64,000 bases of DNA from Cheiracanthium punctorium (lineage: Eukaryota; Arthropoda; Arachnida; Araneae; Cheiracanthiidae), in the NCBI GenBank assembly GCA_038373885.1, contig JAWZYV010016026.1, forward strand, positions 1-64,000, given 5' to 3'. Of the stretch, positions 21,301 to 64,000 are shown piece by piece. Every line of letters starts with the position of its first letter. Positions within the stretch are counted from its first letter, which is position 1. The notes beneath the pieces were generated by a model. It saw only the letters and a list, made by a program, of their open reading frames with translations, was not told where the DNA came from and did no database searches. A program made the position numbers and the translations under genes.

Positions 21301-22556
21301 ACTTTATTGTTATACAGGGTGTCCCCAAAAAGATGGTAACGGGCTTTAATACTTTATCTATTAGAGATATGTGGGCAATTGAAAAAAATTTCAAAATAAG
21401 GTCGGGGATAAAAAAAAATAAAAAAAAAAACTTTTGTTAATTTTTAAAAGTTACTTTTTAAATTTTTATATGACCCCCCACGCCAAAAAATTCTCAGTTA
21501 GTAAAATGTGCCCCATACACTATTGAGGTGAAGTACAACATTTGAGAATTATATTCTAAAAACTATCAGAGATATAAAGATAAATATAATACTGACTTAG
21601 ACCATTTTTAATGGCTTTCGAAGCGAAAAAATCATGTCGAATGATTGAATTTTAATAGTCATACAGAAATTAAAGGAAGTATTTTTTCCACTCTAGCAAT
21701 AAATGTTTGCACGCAAAATCATGTATAGCTAAAATAATCTTTTTTTAAAGATATATCTGAGATGTTTTACGATGAAAGGCTGAAATTTTGCACATCACTT
21801 CATCAGTGTATGGGACACATTTTACTAACTGGTATTTTTTATTTTATTTTTTTGTTAGTTTAAATGGTGGTTCGTATACAAGTTTAAATAGTATCGCTTT
21901 TTGTAAATGAATGAGAGTAATTTTTTTGTAATGGAGTCTTATTTTGAGCATTTTTTTTTCAATTTACATTGCCCACTTATCTATAATAGATAAATAATTA
22001 AAGTGTGTTACTATCTTTTTGGGACACCCCGTATAAAAACACTTAACTTCCTTTTCTCTGTGATATTTGTTTCGATTCTTTTTCTATTACTTTTAAGGGT
22101 AGTATCAAGCAGTGTTTATCCAAGGTATTTTGAAACATTTTTTTTAATTACACCACTCAGCTATTAGTTTCATGGCTTTTTAATTTTTTATAATGCAAGT
22201 AATTAATTGCATGTCAAATTTTCTCCGGAAAAATTTCAGCTCCCTTTTAATATTATGAACAATCTTTAAATAAGATGCACACACACAAAGTATAGTTCAG
22301 ATCAACCTGGTAAAATGGAAGTTTTCTTGAGAAATTGTTATCAAGCATATGAACAATTTAAACTGCTGTTTGAATATTTAATTCTTGTATCATTTTCATT
22401 TCAGGATGTCTTGATGAGACTTTTGTACCACCTGATAAAGAAGATCAAGCCAAAAGCAAAGGAGAGAAACAGAGCAAAAAGAATACTTCTAAAAGTTCCA
22501 AGAAAAAAGCAAAAGCTGTGCCAAATAATAAAGGAGAAACAAGAGATGAGCTTTAA
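272..22556 (+). CDS. CNPY4: Canopy-family (CNPY3/4-type) ER protein, complete six-exon gene
   Basis: Six exons (272-401, 7673-7796, 10947-11081, 15474-15558, 19650-19767, 22405-22556) join in frame to 744 bp, a 247-residue protein; vertebrate CNPY4 is almost the same length. Residues 1-20 are a hydrophobic signal peptide. The mature part has the Canopy/saposin-like pattern, with cysteines at about 42, 45, 97, 159, 187 and 199 in the contexts [23 protein letters not shown] and GCLDE, and the conserved blocks HKER, RFAKGMS, SAEV and EDWY. The tail is Lys/Ser-rich and ends in RDEL, a KDEL-type ER retrieval signal. Family knowledge: CNPY3/4 are ER-luminal co-chaperones for surface receptors such as Toll-like receptors. 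The start is the first ATG and opens the signal peptide. Exon 3 is partly duplicated downstream and intron 4 has a GC donor. The choice between CNPY3 and CNPY4 is tentative. Confidence 0.9.
402..1782 (+). other. Proximal part of Canopy intron 1
   Basis: No gene seen. It holds AT-rich DNA, C runs (about 1073-1084 and 1612-1628) and a short TG microsatellite near 1748-1760 that leads into the 174-bp tandem repeat. Confidence 0.5.
1783..2175. repeat. Tandem repeat, about 174-bp period, about 2.3 copies
   Basis: The phrase TAAACGG...TTCGATT.AGCT recurs at 1783, 1956 and 2130, spacings of 173 and 174 bp. Each full unit also carries the block AAGACCGGTATTGATTTTGG and a following CTTATAGTTTTTCTACAG. 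The copies differ at many positions, so this is an old short minisatellite or satellite fragment inside Canopy intron 1. Confidence 0.8.
2297..2485. mobile_element. hAT-type MITE (189 bp), family A copy 1
   Basis: Its ends are CAGCCATATTATCG and, on the other strand, CAACCCTGATTATG. The flanks CAGACACA and CAAACACA look like an 8-bp target duplication with one change, typical of hAT elements. The body (GCATGGGCAAATCGGGA, then GCCCAGGGC) is shared with 61902-62079 on the opposite strand. It encodes no protein. Confidence 0.75.
3115..3210. repeat. 32-bp tandem repeat, three units
   Basis: Units at 3115-3146, 3147-3178 and 3179-3210 share the pattern GGCCC.TTCACAAAATTACAA followed by TCGATTAAAA. 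A related array with the same TTCACAAAAT core lies in the similar element at 14004-14536, so the array is an inherent part of this element family. Confidence 0.85.
3263..4216. mobile_element. Innermost TA-flanked TIR element (954 bp)
   Basis: The left end CAGGGTGTTGACAGATCAAG and the complement of the right end CAGGGTAGCTACAG are each flanked by TA. Short motifs such as TCAGGGAA with ACTTT recur near both ends. It lies inside the 3085-4344 element. No coding sequence recognised. Mariner/Tc-like MITE is the likeliest class. Confidence 0.6.
4722..4862 (-). repeat. Interspersed repeat, family B copy 1
   Basis: The complement of this stretch matches 22890-23043: TGGCACAAA.TGGC at one end, TTTTCAAATAG in the middle, a TTAGGGGG run, and TAGTAAGTTA at the far end. 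Two diverged copies in opposite orientation suggest a small non-autonomous transposon of unknown class. Confidence 0.6.
4863..5749 (+). other. Canopy intron 1, plain segment
   Basis: AT-rich intronic DNA with no gene or repeat boundaries that I can support. Confidence 0.4.
5750..6450. mobile_element. hAT-like element with CAGGGTTGTTA ends
   Basis: The ends CAGGGTTGTTAAAAACCCAA and, on the complement, CAGGGTTGTTATGATTTTGC bound 701 bp. The subterminal parts are rich in GGGTTTT/AAAACCC motifs. I see no convincing target duplication and no transposase. The end motif resembles the element at 16787-18460. Confidence 0.55.
6456..6606. mobile_element. Short hAT-like MITE (151 bp)
   Basis: It starts CAGTGGCTTATGCAAGG and ends with the complement TAGTGTACACAGGC. 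The flanks CTGCCACC and CTGCCTCC could be an 8-bp target duplication with one change. It sits directly beside the previous element and contains an (AC)n tract near 6570. Confidence 0.5.
7673..7796 (+). CDS. Canopy exon 2
   Basis: Acceptor TTTCAG before 7673 and donor GTGAGT at 7797. It encodes [18 protein letters not shown], then an [11 protein letters not shown] segment and a basic KKKKYTVS end, matching the CKY..VEL....ETGKT..VI..GY pattern of vertebrate CNPY3/4. It carries the second conserved cysteine and ends two bases into a Ser codon. Confidence 0.93.
7843..8245. mobile_element. Mariner-type MITE (403 bp)
   Basis: Inverted ends TTAGGTTGTAACGAAAGTTT, continuing CCCGCC, and on the complement TCAGTTTGTAACGAAAGTTT, continuing TCCGCC, flanked by TA on both sides. 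A 26-bp end with this motif and TA targets fits mariner. The middle holds no transposase. It lies near the start of Canopy intron 2. Confidence 0.7.
8246..9138 (+). other. Canopy intron 2 segment with an unassigned open stretch
   Basis: Two overlapping open frames on the + strand (about 8218-8505 and 8455-8760) give uneven, unrecognised peptides; the second includes [18 protein letters not shown]. They could be an old transposon coding fragment or chance. I assign no function. Confidence 0.3.
9139..10771 (+). pseudogene. Decayed pogo/CENP-B-like DNA transposon
   Basis: Its ends are GGGGAGAGCGGGGT and, on the complement, GGGGAGACAGGGGGTAC. Inside, the + strand near 9926-10060 reads [20 protein letters not shown] and near 10130-10250 reads [16 protein letters not shown], then a [11 protein letters not shown] end. 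This resembles the C-terminal tail I associate with pogo/jerky-type transposases, given from memory of the family. Stops and frame breaks show that it is dead. A perfect 12-bp-arm palindrome lies at 10554-10580. Confidence 0.5.
10947..11081 (+). CDS. Canopy exon 3
   Basis: Acceptor ATGTAG before 10947 and donor GTAAGT at 11082. It encodes [20 protein letters not shown], then [20 protein letters not shown] and LHDL, the most conserved block of the Canopy family (..ICKRLLDY.LHKER....RFAKGMS.TF). It carries the third conserved cysteine. Its last 96 bp are repeated at 11425-11520. Confidence 0.95.
11197..11305. mobile_element. Pogo/Tigger-type MITE, copy inside duplication unit 1
   Basis: Perfect 12-bp inverted ends AGTCGAACCCCA and TGGGGTTCGACT, each next to TA, with internal TATAACGAACTTCGAGGGACC. 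It was duplicated along with its surroundings (next copy 11636-11744). Related ends occur at 38859-39033. Confidence 0.75.
11425..11520 (+). pseudogene. Partial duplicate of Canopy exon 3
   Basis: An exact copy of the last 96 bp of exon 3 (32 codons, from the RLLDY block to LHDL), with the donor GTAAGT at 11521 but no acceptor, since the copied part starts inside the exon. The nearest upstream AG (11403-11404) would add 116 bp and break the frame, so the fragment is probably spliced out. Confidence 0.85.
11636..11744. mobile_element. Pogo/Tigger-type MITE, copy inside duplication unit 2
   Basis: Same inverted ends as 11197-11305, at an offset of exactly 439 bp. It arose by the tandem duplication, not by a separate insertion. 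Confidence 0.75.
11901..12350 (-). pseudogene. Non-LTR retrotransposon (LINE) ORF2 C-terminal fragment
   Basis: The complement reads [20 protein letters not shown], then [11 protein letters not shown], a stop, PLC, and later SGEHSNC, before a TAG stop at 11901-11903. This is the ..[20 protein letters not shown]...EH...C pattern at the end of jockey/I-like LINE reverse-transcriptase proteins. In-frame stops and the missing RT domain mark it as a dead fragment. Assignment rests on recognition of the pattern only. Confidence 0.6.
12351..13146 (+). other. Canopy intron 3, plain segment
   Basis: AT-rich intronic DNA. I see no gene, only short C and A runs near 12422-12442. Confidence 0.4.
13147..15094. 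mobile_element. hAT-type element with TAGAGATG ends, itself interrupted
   Basis: The left end TAGAGATGTATACCG and the complement of the right end AAGAGATGCTCCGAG are flanked by ATAGCAAT and ATAGTAAT, an 8-bp target duplication with one change. The 1,948-bp body has no recognisable transposase and contains the CAGGGGTC-type element 14004-14536. Similar TAGAGATGAG ends mark the element at 17391-18037. Confidence 0.65.
14004..14536. mobile_element. AGGGGTC-TIR element with a TTCACAAAAT tandem array
   Basis: The ends AGGGGTCTGTTTAGG and, on the complement, CAGGGGTCTGTCCAGA are flanked on both sides by ACTTTT (13998-14003 and 14537-14542). Between 14030 and 14180 there are four to five diverged units of about 33 bp sharing CGGACC.TTCACAAAAT. 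It is the same family as 3085-4344, nested in the hAT element 13147-15094. Confidence 0.75.
15095..15473 (+). other. End of Canopy intron 3 with microsatellites
   Basis: An (AT)n tract at about 15329-15354 and an (ATT)n tract at about 15443-15463. The latter ends ten bases before the exon 4 acceptor and replaces a normal pyrimidine tract with T-rich ATT units. Confidence 0.6.
15474..15558 (+). CDS. Canopy exon 4
   Basis: Acceptor TTCACAG before 15474. It encodes [20 protein letters not shown], then EVTNLKMQ, matching KGVKV...IP.ELW...SAEV.DLK.Q of vertebrate Canopy. It ends on a CAG Gln codon followed by GCAAGT, a non-canonical GC donor. Confidence 0.93.
15559..15560 (+). other. Non-canonical GC splice donor of Canopy intron 4
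   Basis: The exon 4 end is CAG, then GCAAGT, the usual context of GC-AG introns. The only near alternative, GT at 15564, would add five bases and bring an in-frame TGA at the start of exon 5, so the GC donor is needed to keep the conserved QCENL frame. Confidence 0.85.
15561..16455 (+). other. Canopy intron 4, proximal segment
   Basis: AT-rich. No gene or bounded repeat seen. Confidence 0.4.
16456..16630. mobile_element. hAT (Tip100-like) MITE
   Basis: The left end TGGCATAGCCAGAAATTTTT and the complement of the right end GTAGTGGTGTAGTCAAGGG, with G-rich subterminal stretches, follow the common CAGTGGCGTAGCCAG type. The flanks TTGGAAAC and TTGGAAGC form an 8-bp target duplication with one change. 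Confidence 0.65.
17391..18037. mobile_element. Middle hAT element (647 bp) of the nest
   Basis: Inverted ends TAGAGATGAGACGGGCTCA and, on the complement, TAGAGATGAGTTCGGGCTCA, with a perfect 8-bp target duplication GTAGCTCT on each side (17383-17390 and 18038-18045). The right half is rich in CGGGCTCGGG motifs. The TA-type MITE 17485-17671 lies inside. Confidence 0.85.
17485..17671 (+). mobile_element. Innermost MITE (187 bp), family C copy 1
   Basis: The ends CAGTCAACTCCGGCTTATAG and, on the complement, CAGCCAACTCTGGTTATAG have internal repeats of TATAGTGAAC. A homologous copy in opposite orientation lies at 54725-54899. The end motif fits the pogo/Tigger MITE type. Flanking TA is not preserved here. 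Confidence 0.7.
18461..19649 (+). other. End of Canopy intron 4 with an unusually GC-richer block
   Basis: About 18740-19340 is less AT-rich than its surroundings. It has overlapping open frames on both strands (18843-19040 on -, 18922-19119 on +), and further + strand fragments read like coding sequence (for example [14 protein letters not shown]). I do not recognise a protein. A decayed foreign insertion is possible. Confidence 0.35.
19650..19767 (+). CDS. Canopy exon 5
   Basis: Acceptor CTTTCAG before 19650 and donor GTAATA at 19768. It encodes [20 protein letters not shown], then [19 protein letters not shown], matching QCD.L.E.FE..IEDWY..HQ...L.EFLC...VL of CNPY3/4, with conserved cysteines four and five. 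Confidence 0.95.
19768..21314 (+). other. Canopy intron 5, proximal segment
   Basis: AT-rich with a short (AAAT)n tract near 20600. No gene or bounded repeat seen. Confidence 0.4.
21315..22031. mobile_element. Foldback MITE (717 bp), family D copy 1
   Basis: The ends CAGGGTGTCCCCAAAAAGAT and, on the complement, CGGGGTGTCCCAAAAAGATA are flanked by TA. The similarity of the arms extends about 75 bp inward (TTATCTATTA.AGATA.GTGGGCAAT), and internal blocks such as TGTGCCCCATACACT recur inverted, so the element is nearly palindromic. A second copy is at 45441-46153. Mariner-type ends, no transposase. Confidence 0.85.
22405..22556 (+). CDS. Canopy exon 6 (Lys-rich tail and RDEL)
   Basis: Acceptor TTTCAG before 22405. 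It encodes [20 protein letters not shown], a Lys/Ser-rich run, and ends GETRDEL before TAA 22554-22556. It carries the sixth conserved cysteine. RDEL is a plausible KDEL-receptor signal, and low-complexity lysine tails are usual in CNPY3/4. Confidence 0.93.
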
Positions 22557-22783
22557 GGGATTTTACTTAGAGACATTAATGTGCTTTAAAAGAAACAATT
22601 TTTTTCAGAGATTTTAACATATTTTTTTACTTGTTCGATACATTTATATTTTTCCATAATCAGTATTAAGATTGAAAAGTACTAATTATGGTGTTTATCA
22701 AGCCCTTTTCTACAAAACATCATCATGTTTGATGCAGTACCTCATATGTCATAAATGAATTGAAAAAATTATATGAGAGATTA

Positions 22784-22789
22784 AATAAA
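22784..22789 (+). promoter_or_regulatory. Candidate poly(A) signal of the Canopy gene
   Basis: AATAAA, 228 bases after the stop codon. Position and motif fit; the cleavage site cannot be seen. Confidence 0.5.
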
Positions 22790-22889
22790 CTACATCTTTT
22801 AATCAGCACATATTTATGGAAAAGATGATCCTCTAACTTGAGTAATTTTTCATATTTTTAAAATTCTTATTTCACAACTTTAATGCAAG

Positions 22890-23043
22890 CGTATGCATTG
22901 GCACAAACTGGCGCATAACTTTGGGGTGTGTGGGAAGGGCAAAATGCTTGCTATTGTGAAAAATAGTTTTCAAATAGCTGATATCTGAATTTTCTTAAAT
23001 TTTAGGGGGGAGGGGGAATTGCACCCTCTTGCTCATAGTAAGT
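22890..23043 (+). repeat. Interspersed repeat, family B copy 2
   Basis: Matches the complement of 4722-4862 over its full length (GGCACAAACTGGC, TTTTCAAATAG, TTTTAGGGGG, ATAGTAAGTTA). It lies just beyond the candidate Canopy poly(A) signal. Confidence 0.6.
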
Positions 23044-23910
23044 TACACCTCTGAGCATGGTACCAGTACAACTTTCCTTTAATCTCTTGGGGGGAAAGGC
23101 CATGAGGGATTCACAACTCTTGTTAACGTAGAAAGTTCAGAAAAATTAAGTTAGACCTCAAAAGCCAGGTGGGAAAAATTGATCACCCAACATGTTCAGT
23201 CTAGGGCATGTAAAAATTTCAATTCAGCAAGTACTTTTTTTACATTACATGCTTGACCAGGCATATAAAAAGACTGTTTCATTTTCATCTAATTCAGAAG
23301 ACTGAAAACAAGTAAGAGTTGCATTCTGTACTGAAAATATTTTCTGTGAGTCAAGGAACTGAAAGTCTGTTTAATGTTTGATCTTTTAACATCTGGGAGT
23401 TGAGGAGTTAGTTAAACTTGTTTTGACAAATTTGCCTTTTTGGGGGCTTGTAAAATTTTTGTCCAGACATGCTGAAAATTTCTGATTTTTCTAACCCTAT
23501 TCAAAAGTACATGTGAATGTTATAAAGTTATGCATGTTATTTGCAATTGTACCACAGTATTTTTCTTCAAGAATAACAATGAAAACATTTTTTAAATGAT
23601 TGCATATAAAACCTCTATAATTTGAAACCTCTTTATCGTGAATTTTTTCCCTCTTCCGTAAGAATTGAGATAAACAGATTTAATTGTATTTTGTAAAAGA
23701 ATGCTTCTGAAGAAAGCATATTAAATCTAAATTGATCAGGCATATTTATGCCAAAAAAGGGGGTAGGGGATAAGGAAATTTATGACATCTAGGAAAAGGT
23801 TACAATTGTATATGTATTTAAAAATCGCTGAGAAAAATTCTATGCAGGTTCCTTTTCAGGAGGAAAAAAAATGCACACAGAAGAAATACATTTCATTTAA
23901 AAACTAACAT

Positions 23911-23916
23911 TTTATT
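23911..23916 (-). promoter_or_regulatory. Candidate poly(A) signal of the SUR gene
   Basis: TTTATT on the + strand (AATAAA on the - strand), about 180 bases past the SUR stop codon. Another AATAAA overlaps almost directly with the stop (about 24088-24093) and is less likely. Confidence 0.4.
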
Positions 23917-24094
23917 TTTTGTATACAAAGATCTTATAAAATCTATAATATACTCTAACAGCATATATACATCTATCCCATTAGCTGCAAACTACTTCTA
24001 AATATTTGACACTTAAAAACAAATAGGTGACCCTGTTTGTACCTGAGTTAGTTAACCACGAAAGCACATAGCAATACGAGATCAAATTTTATTT

Positions 24095-63822
<39,728 letters not shown>

Positions 63823-64000
63823 CTGAAATGATACATAAACATGTGAAGTAGACAAAATACCAATATACAATAACAACGGAAGTAAATTAGTAAAACCATG
63901 CTTGTAACACATTAGGTATAAAGGAAAATAATATTTTTCTTTCACAATAAATTCAAGCACATACATTTGCAAAAAGATTTTTTTTTGTGTGTGTGTGTGT
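63823..64000 (-). other. Partial SUR intron at the window edge
   Basis: Intronic sequence that runs off the window, ending in a T run followed by (TG)n (63979-64000). Confidence 0.6.

Larger units (their letters stand above)
22557..24094. other. Intergenic space and 3' UTRs between two convergent genes
   Basis: The Canopy (+) and SUR (-) stop codons face each other about 1.5 kb apart. The stretch contains the Canopy 3' UTR, the family B repeat at 22890-23043, AT-rich DNA and the SUR 3' UTR. No further gene seen. Confidence 0.6.

Noticed and set aside
22315..22617. 100-codon + strand frame with an ATG upstream of Canopy exon 6
   Set aside because: It starts in the intron and reads exon 6 in the wrong frame. 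The spliced frame ending in RDEL is the supported one.

Overview
The window is nuclear DNA from an animal, most likely an arthropod and perhaps a chelicerate; this is inferred, not proven. The DNA is strongly AT-rich. Both genes are split by introns of 0.1-7 kb with GT-AG junctions (one GC-AG). The introns are full of short terminal-inverted-repeat DNA transposons (hAT, Tc1/mariner, pogo/Tigger and piggyBac types), tRNA-derived SINEs and A/T-rich simple repeats. There is no prokaryotic gene organisation, CRISPR array or rRNA.

Two protein-coding genes converge. (1) On the + strand, 272-22556, is a complete six-exon Canopy (CNPY3/4-type) gene. It encodes a 247-residue ER-luminal saposin-fold chaperone cofactor with a signal peptide, six conserved cysteines and a C-terminal RDEL retrieval signal. 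(2) On the - strand, 63822 down to 24095, are 23 consecutive exons of an ABC-transporter subfamily C gene. They join without a frame break into 1,124 residues and match the sulfonylurea receptor (SUR, ABCC8/9) branch: the end of TMD1, NBD1, an acidic linker, TMD2 and NBD2. The N-terminal part (TMD0, L0, most of TMD1) lies beyond the right edge. The stop codons are about 1.5 kb apart, with a candidate poly(A) signal on each side.

Region by region. 1-22.5 kb: Canopy introns. They hold a Tc1 relic with two further elements nested inside it, a 174-bp tandem repeat, a mariner-type MITE, a decayed pogo-like transposon, a 439-bp tandem duplication that copies the last 96 bp of Canopy exon 3, a LINE C-terminus fragment, two nested hAT clusters and a foldback MITE. 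22.6-24.1 kb: the intergenic space. 24.1-63.8 kb: SUR exons, with introns carrying a Tigger element with a recognisable helix-turn-helix start, several hAT MITEs (many with clear 8-bp target duplications), piggyBac MITEs (TTAA), three SINEs and hairpin-forming palindromes.

The two genes have no evident shared pathway. Canopy helps membrane and secreted proteins fold in the ER. SUR is a plasma-membrane ABC protein that in animals regulates an inward-rectifier K+ channel. I see no undescribed multi-gene system. The points most worth following are the exon-3 duplication, the reading-frame-dependent GC-AG intron, the nested transposon stacks, the SUR acidic linker and a long-armed double hairpin near 62.4 kb.
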